Shown here: positions 1-39,266 of the stretch, piece by piece
Position numbering within the stretch: the first letter of the stretch is position 1
Layout of the letters: the number at the start of each line of letters is the position of its first letter
Assembly (NCBI GenBank): GCA_963514095.1
Contig: OY741268.1
Coordinates: forward strand, 9,289,300-9,353,299
Origin: Eutrigla gurnardus
Lineage: Eukaryota; Chordata; Actinopteri; Perciformes; Triglidae
Direction of reading: 5' to 3'
DNA length: 64,000 nucleotides
The notes under the pieces: generated by a model
Database searches by the model: none
Seen by the model: only the letters and a program-made list of their open reading frames with translations
Told to the model about the DNA's origin: nothing
Position numbers and translations under genes: made by a program

Positions 1-128
1 TGTGTGCAGCAGGTTGATTAGTTCACATTCAGAGCCATCACTCAGACAGAGGTTGACGTCTGCTGTCGCTGCCGAAGAGATGAACGATCCACCTCCAGAC
101 GAAAAGCCTTGACACGACTTAGTGCTGC

Positions 129-151
129 CACACACACACACACACACACAC

Positions 152-226
<75 letters not shown>
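129..226. repeat. (CA)n microsatellite
   Basis: CA repeat with one CTTA interruption. Confidence 0.98.
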
Positions 227-228
<2 letters not shown>

Positions 229-439
229 CCAATGCAGGCACAGAGAGACAACACTAATCCACTGCTTTGTTACATAAATACATGTAAGTCTGTCTTCTCT
301 CCGTCACTAAATTCCACTTAGGGAGTCAATCTCACCCCATGTAGCATTCCTTTTATGGCATTTCCTGTTTGTTTAACAGTTGAAATGGTCCCGACATGAC
401 ATGACAATTACGTTTTAAGAAAACATCTAGTTTTAAGAC

Positions 440-1050
440 CAGGTGGCAACCTCCGGTTCTGAAAAGTGATGTCAACTATATAGTGCCATAAACGTGCATT
501 CTTTCTGCTGGCCATCAGGGGGCGACTCCTCTGGTTTCAAAAAGAAGTCTGATTGCATGGAAGTCTATGAGAAAATGACTCTACTTCTCTCTTGATGTAT
601 TATCTCAGTAAACATTGTAAACATGAGTTTATGGTCTCAATCTCTAGTTTAAGTCTTCTTCAATCCAGCATGATGTTCATTTACTACATTATGATACATT
701 TAGAGTCAAACAGACCATAACAATTTAGGGCGGGGCTAACTTGTTATTGACAGGTCTCTACCATTCTACCAATGCAGTTAGCTAAGACAACTTTAACACT
801 AGCTGTAAAGTTGACCCTGAATTATGAAGCTAACTTTGTTCACACCTTCTCAGCAGGATCCAAATAGATCCAGATCCAGTAAGGAAACTGCTCTAGCATG
901 TATGTTTGCCAGATCCTCCACAGTCCAAATATGGTCACTCCAGTTCACTGGTTGCAAAAATCCACGATGGCAAAGACCAAAATGTCGACCTCTAGTCCAC
1001 AAACCAATGAGTTGTTACCATGACTACATCCACTTATATATAGTCAATGT
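440..1050 (+). repeat. interspersed repeat with GGGGGCGACT core, longest copy
   Basis: Core GGCCATCAGGGGGCGACTCC, then GATTGCATGGAAGTCTATGA and TATCTCAGTAAACATTGTAA, ending near TCCACAAACCAATGAGTTG and ACTACATCCACTT. The same phrases recur at 10206-10360, 61845-62190 and 61300-61375. Non-coding; a common fish repeat, family not named. Confidence 0.8.
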
Positions 1051-2542
1051 TGAAGACCTGTTGTTAATTTAAATTTAATTGAATTTCCTAATGAAATTGT
1101 ATTAAATCATCTCGTAATGTACCGTACCAGTCTTCCTATACTAATTTTGATTTTGGTTTTTTTCACTCCAACTGGTTGTCCTGGTGGTTTTTTTTGCAAT
1201 GTTATATTGCACCCATTACATAATGAACTAAAATTGTAAAAATAATAAATCGGACGTACTTAGTCACAAACAAAGTGTTTTTCCAGTGAACCTGGTTGTC
1301 ATGGACGTAATGATAGGAGACAGAGAACATCCAGACGGTTGTGAGTAGGGTTCACGAGAGGCCTGACAGCAACGTTTCCTGCTGCTTGGAAACATACAGT
1401 GAGTTCAACACTGCAGGATCAGAGAGACTGAAACCGTAAAACCAAAGCTGAAAGAGGCTAAAGCACCCTGAAGAGATTCCATGGACTCAGTGGCCGCCGT
1501 CGGCTCCTTCTATAACAAGATAAACCTGCTCCGTCCTCATCTCTTCTTCCTACTCTTCAGCATGACTCCGTTTCTTCAAGGTCAATTAACCCCCCGTCAT
1601 CGTTTCCCTCCTCTTCCTCGGCTTCTCTCTTCACTCCTCTCTCATCTCATCTCCGGCTTAATACTCTCCAGCCATGCTGCTCCTCTGCGTCTGCGTGGCC
1701 GCGTGTGCGTCGGTGGGCATGTGTGCGGTGGCGTGTGTGTGTTAGCGTGCGTGGCGTGATTGTGCACACGCCTCGCTGCTTCCCAATCAAGCATTAAGAG
1801 GGAATTAAGGTGTCGTTTTTACTCCGATTTATTAGCTGCAGTCTGTTGTGAGAGGGAGGGAGCATTTACCTGTCTCTCCTCCTCCTCCTCCTCCTCATCT
1901 GTTGTCTTTTTTTATTTTTTCCATCCCTCCATCCACCCCAACACACACACACACACACATAGAGAGTGAGAAAGAAAAGCCCCGTTTGAAATACTAATTA
2001 CGGTTTCTGCTGCATTGCAGGGTGCTTTTGTTTTCTGGCTGGTCGTATGTTTGTGGGTACAAGTTGTTAGATTTGCGTTTGACGCATCACAAATAAGTTT
2101 GTGCGTTCGCTGAAGTCCGACAGAGGGAGGAGGAAGTATCACTGCATTTTGCTTTGTTTCATTGTCATTTTAAGCCCAATGATGTCTTACTAACCAAGCC
2201 TTTTTTGGTGTGTCCGTTAGCAACATGTTTCAAACTGCGACTGTTTGGTCCAGAAAGAAATATCAGCCTCCACTCCTCCAGTCTCAGGCTTTCCACCAGA
2301 TTTTAGAAGCTGCTGCAGAGTCAGTGAGGTCCAACGCTGATGTTGGGGGATCAGGTCTGGTTCACAGACTTTTCCCTCCAGAGTATTGGTTTGGCTTCGT
2401 CATCTTGTAGAAGACGGGGTTCCCTCTGAACGCCAAAACCCATGTTTAGATAATCACCAAATTTACAGCATTTATCATAGCCAGAAACTGTGAAAGCAGA
2501 CATTATCTTTGGATTATCAAATCATCTTTCTGGACCAACCGA

Positions 2543-2579
<37 letters not shown>

Positions 2580-2670
2580 GAATGAAAGTACAGTAGAAGG
2601 ACACTGCAGTGTGAAGTACAGTGCACACACTGTATGCCAGAGAGAGTTACCGGTGTGTGCAGTATTAAAT

Positions 2671-2732
<62 letters not shown>
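2543..2732. repeat. two (CA)n microsatellites (2543-2575 and 2674-2732)
   Basis: Two CA arrays separated by about 100 bp that itself contains short CA and TG runs. Confidence 0.97.
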
Positions 2733-2734
<2 letters not shown>

Positions 2735-4502
2735 GAGGTAGAGGCTCGGCTGAATAATTTCAATCTTCTTATCAGATGGAAAATATGGACAGCACTTAAA
2801 AGCTCTGAAGTGTATCACAGCTATAAATCAAGTCCAACCCCATCGACTCTCCTCCTCTTCCTCCTGCCGTCATTCTCTCCTTCCCTCTCCCCTTATCTCT
2901 CTCTCCTCCTCGTCCCTCTCTCCCCTCGCTCTAACAACACGTATCCTCCTCTCTCCCTCTCGTTTCCTGTCCCCGCTCCTCTCCGGTCTCAGGGTTAACT
3001 CTAATTGATGAGGCTGCCTTCCATTGATCTCCTTTGATTAAATGGATCGTCGGCCATCTTGCTCCCTGGCTCTCCTGTGGTTTATTACGAGCCCCGGCAC
3101 GCTCATTACATTACAGAAAGAGAAGAGGGGACATTTGTTCCTGTTGCTGCTGCTGTGCTGCAATGTAAATAGGACCACTGCGGTGTGTTCATTTAATTAT
3201 CTTTGTTGCAGGTTCTCCTCTTCATTTTTGTGCAGACAGTGCCACTTTTACGTACTATATGTGTGGACAGCATCTAGTCAGCGTCACAGTGGGTTTGATT
3301 GGCTGGGGGTCCAGCACAGAAAGACAAAAGAAATCAGGTTTGAGCAACAAAATAGAGGCTGTAATATAGATTTCAAGCAGGGCTCTTCTAGATCTTCACT
3401 AACAAGCTACATAGTGCAGTAAACGGGAGGACTCCGTTCCTCCTTATTTCTCCACTTCTTTCACGGCAACATGCTGCGAGCGTAAACATCCGCTGCTGCG
3501 TTCCCGTCACAGCCACACAAGGACTAACGGTGCTTCTGGCAGACTGCAACAGGCAGCTCCACATCACCACACTCGACCACAACCGCACAGCACACTCGCA
3601 CGAGAAAGCAGGACATGCAGTTTACGATCAGGAACGTGACGAATCAAATTAAAAATCTAGTGGAAATTGATGTTTTAAGTTCAACACGCTCTGAAAAAGA
3701 AAAAAAGATGAACGGGAATCAACAACTAGACAACGAGGCTAAACAGCACGATGAAAGACGCTCATCAGAGGCTTTTGGAGGATTCTGACACACAACCTGA
3801 TTGGTTGTTCGTGTTCAGTGTGAGGACTTGTTGACCTTGTTAAAGTTATTCTACAGGCGGAGAAATCTCATCCACAAAAGCTCGCCTTTAAAACTTTACT
3901 GAAGGACCTGTTTTAGGTTTCTTTCTCCTGCATCTAAGAGGCTTCCACAGTTCTAACTGACCAGTGGGGAGTTTAGGTATCTGACCTCTCCTGGACCACC
4001 CAGCCCTCCTGTGAAACTACAGTGGTTAGCACTTCGGTGGGGGCAAGTGGGTCCTGACCCATCAAGTGAACTACTCACCTGGGTATGAATGGATGTTGGT
4101 TGGGTCAGCTTAGAGTCGTTGGCCCATCCTGCCACCTTAATGACTCACATGGTGGCAGGAGAACTGAAGAAACCTCTTGGATGAGAGGCGACCACGGATG
4201 TCAGACCAGCACCTTGCATGGTAACTTGCTATGAGAGTGTGAACGGGTGACTGAGAGGCAAATTCTCCAAAAATGCTTTGGATAAAAGTATAATCTCTGA
4301 CTGTCTAGGTCAAGATTTTTACGTTTTTCTTTGTTTTTTTAGTCTTATAGTAAATGTTTGAGTGTGTTGTCGACATGATATATCTCATCAGTCCTCAGCC
4401 AGTTGGAATCTATCTTACTGTACAGTCCCAATTTCTACAGAATTAATTGAATACTACTATGAGAAAAAACGTGTGCAGCAGCCAGCCAATATAAAAAGAC
4501 TG

Positions 4503-4790
4503 AGGGGTGAATTCACAAAAGGATTGCTCAACCTGCGGCTGCTAAACCTGCACGAATAAGACAAAAAGAACAATTGTTAAATCCTATGCAGAGGGTGAAA
4601 TGCAGAGATAACTGAGGTAATATGCAGATATTTGGTGCAAAGTCGGCCCTTTCTATGCAAATTAGCCTCATTATGAAAGCACTCTAATTAAGATCAGTGC
4701 TAATAGCCAAACACCATTACAGTGATGTTATCTGCGTCTTCAGGTAACTGCAGCACATTTGTGGCCAACTGATAGGGATGTTAAATCCCA
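4503..4790 (+). repeat. interspersed repeat, copy 1 of 2
   Basis: Shares phrases in order with 63411-63690: GTGAATTCACAAAAGGATTG, a stretch ending TAAACCTGCA, GTAATATGCAGA, GCAAATTAGCCTCATTA, AAGATCAG, GGTAACTG.AGCACATTT. Non-coding, family not named. Confidence 0.75.
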
Positions 4791-7089
4791 GATACTGTTC
4801 CTCTCCATCATGTTTCGATTCCTGGCCTGAAGTTTTGAGGAGCCTCATCAGTCAGAGATTGTATTTGTCTGTTTCTCTCTGTGTTCTCGGCACAAAGGGA
4901 ACATTTTGCCATGGGAATAATTGCAATCTGAGCAAAAATAAAGAGAGTAAGTTTCACTCGGCTGCAAAACCTTATGTCCGTGTTTGGCTGTTGTATCATT
5001 AATGCAAAATCTTTTTTGAAACGGAGCAGATAGCAGATACAAGTGATGCCCAAGGTAGCCCCGCCCCAAAGCATCCCCTGCTTGGTGGTCTATTTGTCTC
5101 TAAATGGACCATCATTTACTAAATAACATCACGCTGTATTGAAGAAAACTTGAAACCATGAACTCACTGGCTCTCCCTACGATCTGAATGTCAAACAGCA
5201 GTGCAAGCTTCCAGTTTGTTCCCAAGATTGTCAGATTTATCCAAAAAGGAAGACCAGCAGTATAATTGTAATAATACAAATAAAACGTTTGCTCATAGTG
5301 TCTTTAATAATTTAGCACCACCACACAGCAATATTTGATGTTGTGTGAGGGAAGAAGAGGCAAATGTGTCGTCCTCATCCCTCCTGCAGAGCTGCAGCTC
5401 TCAGACAGACGGCTGCTGCAACAAGTCACAGGGGTACGAATCCCAAACCACCTGCTGTGTTAGTGTTGAAGTATTTAGCATGTTTAGTTTCATTTGATAT
5501 TCAGCAAAGCCGGGCGTTTGCGTCTCTCTGATTTCCCGCTCACACTTTACACTTTGGCTTAGCGTGAGAACCGAAGAAAGAGGACATTTTTGTCTCAAAG
5601 CTGTCAACTCTGTCTTCAGTCCCTCTATTTTTGCCTCTCTGGCTTATCCTCCCTTTTACTGACAGTCCAACAACTTTTCCCTTCTCTAATCCGTCTTTCT
5701 CACTTTCCTCCCCTCTGCTCGTCTCTCCGGATCACTCCTTTAACGTAGTCTCATCGCTCCACCTGAGAACGCCACTGTGTCAGTGTTCAGATGAAGATAA
5801 CAGGGAATTACAAACTCTTTCCCCGCTAATGAAACCGCACCGCCTCAGGGAGAAACTGATGAAAGAACATTTTACTTTTAAGTCGAGTTTAAACATTGAC
5901 CAGCATTATGATTTCCCTTTCCTGGAATCAATCAAATCATTTCCCAAAGAGAGATCCATGTTGAAAAACAGGACACCCACCGAGACGAAATGATCGGCTC
6001 CACAAATATATAACTGAGTCCTGAATAGCTTTTGAAGTATCATGAGCCATCTCATTATAAAGTAATAACCTTTTTGGAGGGCGCAACTCTTTCTTTTCCT
6101 TTTTAAAATCAGAACGGATTCAAACCAAGTGCAGTAAAACACAATAGGACGTTTTTTACTTTCATCGTGAACCCTGATTTGCTTTTAATAAATCTTTCAT
6201 GCTCAGAATTTATATTTCACAGGACGTCGTTAGTCCCTGGTTTGTTGGTTTATTCAGTAGAAGTGAGTGATATTTACCAAAAATCACTGGCTGAGCAGCC
6301 TATTGTTTGTTAAAATCTGCATTATCATTAACAATATTTGTTATCTTCTGTTTCGTTAGACTCACATTTCTTCATGCTCATCAGGTTCCTTTACAATGTG
6401 TTCACCAGAGGTCAAATAACCAGAATAACACCTCACACATGGGGCCTCATTACCAAAAGTCTGAAATCCTACCTGATCTCAGTCTAAGATGGCATTTGGG
6501 ATGTTTTTGCTGATCCAAAAACATGTTTCCAAACTGCATTTAGCAAAAAGTGCTGTCTTATCTCAGGATAGGAATTGAACTCTATTCTAACTTGATGGCA
6601 TTGATTCTGTGCTGAAATAAAACATTACTGTTGTTAGATCTGTAAGGCAATGAAAGTGAAGATGGGGAACAACATGAACTGATCAAAATATAATGATGGA
6701 AAGGCTACTAAAACCGATGAAGCTTTGAATTCCCCAGACCATGCATTAATTGAAAATGAATACAAATACAGGCCTATAGGTATTTCATTAATAGGTTGGG
6801 TTTCCTCTCCTCCACCGGGACCATCGGTGCTCCAACTCAGCTCAAATTGAACAGCCATCTTTTTTTGGGGGCAATCCATGTCCCTGTACACGACAGGAAT
6901 AGATTGCATTTTGTGAGACAGGTTTGGTTGTTATAGCGTTTCAGCCTCGAGTAGCCCACCAGTACACTCTTATCAAAGAAGCCGACTGAAGACTCAGATC
7001 ATCGTTAAGGATTTCAGAGAAGTTCAGATAAGATCGGAGGTCTGGATAGGAAGCAGCCATGACTAAACACATCGCTTCTTTAATGGTGA

Positions 7090-32378
<25,289 letters not shown>

Positions 32379-35300
32379 TCGAGAGGCGGAGGAGGAGGAG
32401 GAGGAGGAGGAGGAGGGCGAGAACAGTGCGAAGATGAATGCAGAGAAACAAATAGAGAGAAGGAAACAGAGTGAGATGACTTCGATGGGAGATGTCATTG
32501 CCCCCCTTTTTCACGCCAACCTTTCCGTGTCCTCTTCCTTCATCCTCTTCCTCTGTTGGTCGAGGATAAGTTGCTTTTTGTGGCAGTCGCCTCCCTCACC
32601 TCCCCACCGCGACACCTTCGAGACAGTATTTGAGATATTTATTGCTTTCTTCTTCCCCTTTATTCTCTTTACCTCTGCCGCGCAAAAATCCCAACTCATT
32701 CTGGCTCTTTACACCTCCTGAATAATCCGGACCAGTGCAATAGCAATGCAGTAAAATGCATGATATATGAATGTGGCAATATATTAATGAAAAGATGAAA
32801 AATGAAAAAGCAAAAACGCAGACTTTTGCAGGCACACCCGACAAACTGTGTGGACGGACTGGAAGGAAAGAAGAGGATGAGAGAGTCTTGTGTTTGATTT
32901 AAGGCTTTTTCTTTCATGTGTGGAGACAGATATATAATTCTATATGAAAAAGTGATGTCGGGACGGGGTGGGGAAGAAGCATACAGCAGTGTAAGATATT
33001 CATATATTTATCATAAATGGTGGGGAAAAGAACTTTATTTGAAAGGCGGGCGTCTGGAAATGAAGGTGAAAGTGAAGGAGGGCGGACCGGTGCTTCCATG
33101 AATAAAGCGATGCAAGGATCACGCATTCTATATATCGAGATTTGCTTCAAACGTGTATTGCAGGCACTCCTCAACGCTTTTCCTCCCTACTCCCCCCCTC
33201 GCCCCCCCTCACCGCCGCCAACACCACGGAACCTTGAACTGCAGAGACACTCGAGGTTCGCTGCTGCCGCTGTCAATCGTACGACTGGACAAAAAAAGAG
33301 AAAAAAAAAGGAAAAAAAAGAAACATTCTGAGACACATTAATCTGTGGTACGTGTTCCTCTACCTGTCCTTGATTGATTTCATATTGCATTTGTTGTTTG
33401 CTTTTGGTTTTGTATCTTAAAATGACGTGCCAAGTTCAACATGTCGCTTGTGGCTGTGCAGCTTTTTTGTCGAGATGAAGGCGGGCGGTTCCACGTGGCA
33501 TCGAGCGCCGTCTCCTCACGGGCTTCTTTGGGTTTTTCTTTTTTAATCCCCGAGGTATCGCTTTGTTTTGGTCGACTGTAGGGAATCGATCGCGGAGGGA
33601 AAGGCAGACCCTCGTTTCCTGCTCTCCTCGCCGTGTTCATCGGGACTGAACCACAGATATGTTTACATCTTATTAGTGCTTCCTTGCTTTGACCCCGCCT
33701 TAAAGTGACACCCCACCCTTCGCCAGCTGAGAGGACATATGTAGTAAATTATACAGATTATAGCACCTGTTATACCTTAATTAACTGTATTTCCATCTCA
33801 TCCACACGCACCAGCTGTAGCCGCCGACGTCACCGTCATGTGCAGACATCATCCTGCACACAGAGGATAAACACGGGATTTGGTTTCGCCGTACTCACGT
33901 TGGACGGGATTTGATTATCCTGCAGGTCATTTGGTTTGATGGATTGTTCTCTTATACTTTGCGCCAGGCTTCTCTATGCAATGATCAGTATATGCAAGTA
34001 TGAGTTGTCCTTCTGTTTCAGCAACGCCATCCATTTTCTGGCTCATTCATCCCACTGCCAACTGCTAAACAGTCTTTTAGTGAGAAAGTAAGAAAGGGAT
34101 GGAGATGATAAAGTGATAAATCTCATCCTGTCCAGGGACTGTCACCCAATCCATGCAGATTATTACGTACGGACACTTGCTTTGTGGTTTAAAGAACCAC
34201 TTTAGTAGGAAACACATTGATCCAATCGGAGCGTTTCAAGAGTGCAGAAGTTGAAGTGGATGAGTATTTTTCTGCAGAAATGGTTGTTTCATATCTGTCC
34301 TTGTTCATGATCCTACAAAAAAGTGCTTCTTTATTCCACAAACGGTGAGAGACTTTGTTGCAAAACAAGACACAACTTGAAATGAACAATTCATACTTAG
34401 ATTCATTCACTTTTAAGATCTGTTGTGTTCTTATTTGACCTTTTTGCCCTATTTTTTGTTTGAAAAGTGTTCGGCTCCTCCCCATAATATACATCTTCTC
34501 ATCTTATTTATTGAAAAAAAAATTAATAATTCTATTTTCCATAATGTTGGAAAATAGAATTGCTTTTATTGTGAAGTTAAAAATGTTCCACACTTTTATT
34601 GTGTGGAGTTCCTGTCCTACGCTGATGAAAACATATAAATAAAAGTGCAGTTTTACTTTGTCTTGTCAGGGAAAAGGTGGTTCAGTATCAGTCAAAACCT
34701 GAAATGTCTCCTTGTCCCCGTGTTTCAGCCCCAGAACAACGTTTTCTTTTCATCATCGTGTTAAACGTATCATCGCCGGTTGCTGCTGTTGTGGAGCAAA
34801 TGTTCAAGATGTGTTCAGTTTGTCTTTTTAATATGGTTACTGTATACAGGATTGGGGTTTGCCAGATTAACTTCATATATATTAATACAAATATTATATA
34901 TATAGGCATATTTTGATATGAAACCTTTATGCATTTTCCCTCGACATTCTTCTATTTCTTTATTTTTTTAAAGAAAGACCGATAAATTCAGATTCAGAGC
35001 AGACAAAGCAGATTTATTTTATTTGATAAGTCACCAATCTGTCCGTGAATCCAGATACCATTCATACTTATTCATACAGTTTCTACATTTTTGGATTAAA
35101 ACCGACACACGGAAACTTTTTTGAATCTGGTGATACAGAATAACTCATAAATTTAATACAACAAGTGTGTAAGACTGATCCGAAGGGCTACGCCACGCAC
35201 ATACATCCTTCTGTATCTTCTGTCCTTTAACTTTAAAGTGGAAGTGCCATAGAATAATAATGCAGTGAATATGCATTTAATTCAGTAACTCATTCCCAGA

Positions 35301-37120
35301 CACAGCGATGTTTTCAAGGCCACGATCACCAAGGATGATTTATGTTTATGGTGTCATGATGTCTGTTACTAAATGCAGCGGGCCTTGTGTGAACCATCAG
35401 ACATAGATGATGTTAGCATGGAGGATGAAAGACGGGGTTGTTGTTGATTTGATTTAAAACTTGAATGTGAACAGTATTAGCTTTTACAGCATCTGTCCCC
35501 AAACTCATTTGATTTGTCCGAAAGCAACTCTGGATGGGAGTTGTATGCAGCTTAATGGACTCCAAATCAAAAAAACTGTGAATTGACTTTATCAAAGTCA
35601 ACTCTTTGGCTTACATATGTAGCTAAAAGTAGGACGGCCAGGGCGTATTTAACTTGTCTGACAGGAAATCTGTGTGCAACACGCAAATAGTATTTCTTTG
35701 TATTTCACCTTCCAAGACCCTACGAAGTCCCAAAAATGGATTTTTCTTTCTTGTTAAACATTGACTGATTAAAAAAAGAATTCCAAACTTTAGCGGCTCC
35801 TTAAAAAACCAAAGCAAACCAAAAAAAAAAAAAAAAAAAAATGTTTTAAGAGGCCAACGAGTTTGAGATCGAGGCAGCCAAATAAAAAGCCTCCTGAACA
35901 AGAAATGAATACAGATTGTGTTGACTTTGGGATCTGTGATCACGGCCTCAACCCGACTGGGAAACGTGAGCGGGCTCAGTCTAAACGAGGATGATTCATG
36001 TTTTCCTTGCGTGCCATAACAACACAACTGCATCTGGAATAAGTCAGAAGCACTTCTGTCCATCAGCAGTCGTCCATGTTCTCCAGCTCACACATATCTT
36101 CTCGTGCCATATGGGGGTTGAATATGCAACGAAAAAAAACGAGGACCTTCGAGTGGAACAGTATCTTGTATTCATTCAACTACCATTTTACATGATTCAT
36201 ACTCTTTTCCTCAGGCGTGGTGGTTGTGTGTATCATAGTCATTTTAGAGCTTTGTCATAGGCCTCACACCATTGTATTAAACATTGTTATACTGTGCGGG
36301 TTGGGGGAGGGAGGGGTTCATAGCGTGAGATAGATATGGGGTTTATATTGCGTCATGACGCGACGTGATGCATTCGGACTGAACAAAGAAAGACGTGTTT
36401 TCGGGCGTTTATAAATCCTTAGGTTCTGAACTGGATTTTAAAGTAGCATGGTTTGATTTGTCGATGATTAATGATACTATTGTTTTTTGAGGTTTTGTTT
36501 GATTCTCTTGTATTTAATTGTATGTATTGTACAATCTGATGCCCTGAGGGAGGAGGAAAAATACAGTGACTACTGAACTGCTGTGAACTAAAGGAAACAT
36601 TGTTCTTATTATTGATTATTCTATTTGTTTATTTCCTTTGCACAAGTTGGAATGGCCTTAATTTTGCTTTAGTTGCTTCTATTGTGTATTGGCACAAAGT
36701 GCACCCGTTTAATTTGCAAAAATGAACGATTGCTCATTATGATGCTTATAATCGGAGAGTGCACATCAAAGCAGGATGACAAAAAAAGAAAAGTTCAGCA
36801 AATCCTTTTTATTTTTCATTAATCTGAGAAACAATATTTTGCATGAATATAAATAAAATGGCAGATATTTTGGCTTGTACAAAAAAATGTGAAGCAATTT
36901 GAAGAGAAAAAAAAGAATGTACCGTTTCTGCTGTATCTGTATATATCTAAATATTTATTGAAATATGTCATACTACTAATTCTATTAACGATTAAAGGTT
37001 TTCTGAACAAAAATCTCTTTACCTGTTTTTGAACATTGTCAAGGTTGTTGAAGTTGGATCTTCTGCTTTCTGTTACTCGACTCAAGGATCTGTGTAATCA
37101 TTAAAGAAAAGTATTAAAAA
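32379..37120 (+). other. glra1: probable glra1 3' UTR (long, several polyadenylation signals)
   Basis: There is no coding sequence after the glra1 stop. A (GGA)n run lies at 32388-32412. Candidate polyadenylation hexamers are AATAAA at 34638-34643 and 36852-36857, and ATTAAA at 37100-37105. The last is followed by a GT-rich stretch, TGTCGGGTGTCTTTATT, typical of a true cleavage site. The region is largely free of recognised transposon sequence, unlike the flanking intron and intergenic DNA, which fits a UTR. A 14-bp perfect hairpin (34528-34561) and an A22 tract near 35820 fall inside. Which end is used cannot be read from sequence. Confidence 0.45.
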
Positions 37121-37606
37121 TTGCAAATACATCCTCGCTGTCGGGTGTCTTTATTATCTGACATCCGTGTGACAGACATACTTCTCTCAACAGATGTGCA
37201 AGCTTCATTTGGAATTGTTTGATTGACTTCTGTTTTTCTCTTGAAGGATCTTGGATCATACATGCACATCATTTTCCTTCTACATCAGCAGAAAGTATTT
37301 TCCTGCCACAGCATTATTATCTAGTGATTTGATTTTTGAAAGTTGATTAGGATCCTTTTTCATGGTGGACACACAAATTCCAATTCTTGCGCGTGCCTCA
37401 GAGCGAGGACTTACTCAAAACACATCCATTATTACAAGCCTGTATGCCAGCACATAAGCACATATCACATCCAACCTCCACACGCATCAAAATCAAAACA
37501 TGCCAGTCTGGTTACAAGGAATCAAGTCCGCATTAAGACGTTTAAGACATAGCGCCCCCACGCTTCAATGGTGAGGACAAGAATTGCATGCAGGCCGGTA
37601 TCTTTA

Positions 37607-38395
37607 TTAAAGTGATGGTTCAGAGTGAAATGCATCCTAGGTTATTTCCACCATGACATCCAGCCAAATACCCCCTCAGAAGCATTTTTAGTGATGGTCA
37701 GCATTGGTCTAGATAGCCGCTATCAGCCGAATGTAGTACTAGCGCTATAGTACATAGAGTATATCTCGTAAATTACCCCACTAATAATGCATGGAATGTT
37801 ACCAAACTTCTCCAGTAGTACACATAGAGTCTGTACTCACAAAACGAGGCATTTGAAAGTTTGTAAGTACACCAGGAGTTTATTTAAAAGAACACTTGCC
37901 TGATAGCTTCTATCCTCGGCTGCTACGCTACCGCAGCGTAGACGCCACTTCCGTGTTTACCTAGCCGATGCTGTGACGCGAGTTTCACGCGAGAGTATGA
38001 AAAGGTTTCGCTGAGTTTTTATAAATGCTTGTATTATCAGGTCAACACATTTTTATAAATGCTTGTATTATCAGGTCAACACATTTTTATAAATGCTTGT
38101 ATTAACAGGTTAACAAGTGTTGACAAGTGTTGACCTGATAATACAAGCATTTATTAAAATTCAGTGAAACTTTTTCATACTCTCGCGTGATCCTCGCGTC
38201 ACGGCATTGGCTGGGTAAACACGGAAGTAGCGTCTACGCTGCGGTAGCGTTAGTTAGCGTTAGTAGCCGAGGATAGAAGATATCAGGCAAGTGTTCATTT
38301 AAATAAACTCCTGATGTACTTACAAACTTTCAAGGGGGTATTTGGCTGGATGTCATGGTGGAAATTACCGAGGGTGCATTTCACTCCCTCATGCA
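37607..38395. mobile_element. foldback / MITE-like element with long imperfect inverted arms
   Basis: The left arm (37617-37688 and 37851-38110) is an inverted match to the right arm (about 38118-38395). For example, ATTTCCACCATGACATCCAG near 37646 pairs with CTGGATGTCATGGTGGAAAT near 38348, and CGCTACCGCAGCGTAGACGC pairs with its complement near 38230. About 160 bp (37690-37850) in the left arm has no partner in the right arm, so one arm was deleted or the other gained sequence. The centre carries three 34-bp tandem units. It resembles a family common in acanthomorph fish; I cannot name it. It lies between glra1 and g3bp1. Confidence 0.8.
38015..38117. repeat. 34-bp tandem repeat, three units, inside the foldback element
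   Basis: Units of ATTTTTATAAATGCTTGTAT plus TATCAGGTCAACAC occur at about 38015-38048, 38049-38082 and 38083-38117, the third diverged. Only one unit has an inverted partner in the opposite arm. Confidence 0.85.
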
Positions 38396-39218
38396 CAAAT
38401 CATACATTAAAATTAGCCTAATTTTACACATGATCCATGATTATGGCAAAACAAAAACACAAAAAAACAAAACAAAAAGGAAATGCATGGGAAAAAACAG
38501 CATTTTGCCAATATTTTAGAGACCCCCCCCCCCAAAATTTCATAAATCATGTTTTATGGGGAGCTCATGTCTCATTAAGGGGGGCTGAGCCCCCCCCCTG
38601 GCTCCCCCGTAGTTCGCAGCCTGGTTGCCTCAGCCTTTTTAAGCCCAACTGTGACAGTTTTGCTAAACCTAACATTTATTTTGTAGCATAATAAAAAAAT
38701 AATGTAGGCAAGAAAGATACTTCCAACTGAAATACATCATAAAATGTGAACGGACATGAATCCTGTTGCATCACTTCACCGGCTGAATGTTCATTTCACT
38801 TCATGGTTTTATGCTCAATGTGTGTTTTGCATCATTGTAAAGACTTAAGGTCTGGCTGGTTCGCCATCAGAGATTCTCTTAACCAAGTTAATTCCAAAGA
38901 AAATGAAATGTTCTTTATTATTTGCCATGAGCTTATCATGAATGATAGTTTGATACGCTGTTAAAAATAGTTTTAATCATACGTGCAGATTATATCAGTA
39001 TCAGGTTATATTCTATGTGCTCCAGTTCTAGATCCAGCAGCTCAGACTTCAGCGTAGATAATCATCTGATAGGAATCACCTGTGTGCTGATCCCGAGGCA
39101 GCTCCCTCTCTGCTGGCTTCTTCATTACATTCCCTCCTGCACACATCTCTGACGTTAGCTCCTTCCTTCCTCAATATGACCACCGTTATCAGGATTTCTT
39201 TGTTTTGCCTTTATTATA

Positions 39219-39219
<1 letters not shown>

Positions 39220-39265
<46 letters not shown>
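39220..39265. repeat. (CA)n microsatellite
   Basis: Pure CA run. Confidence 0.97.
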
Positions 39266-39266
<1 letters not shown>

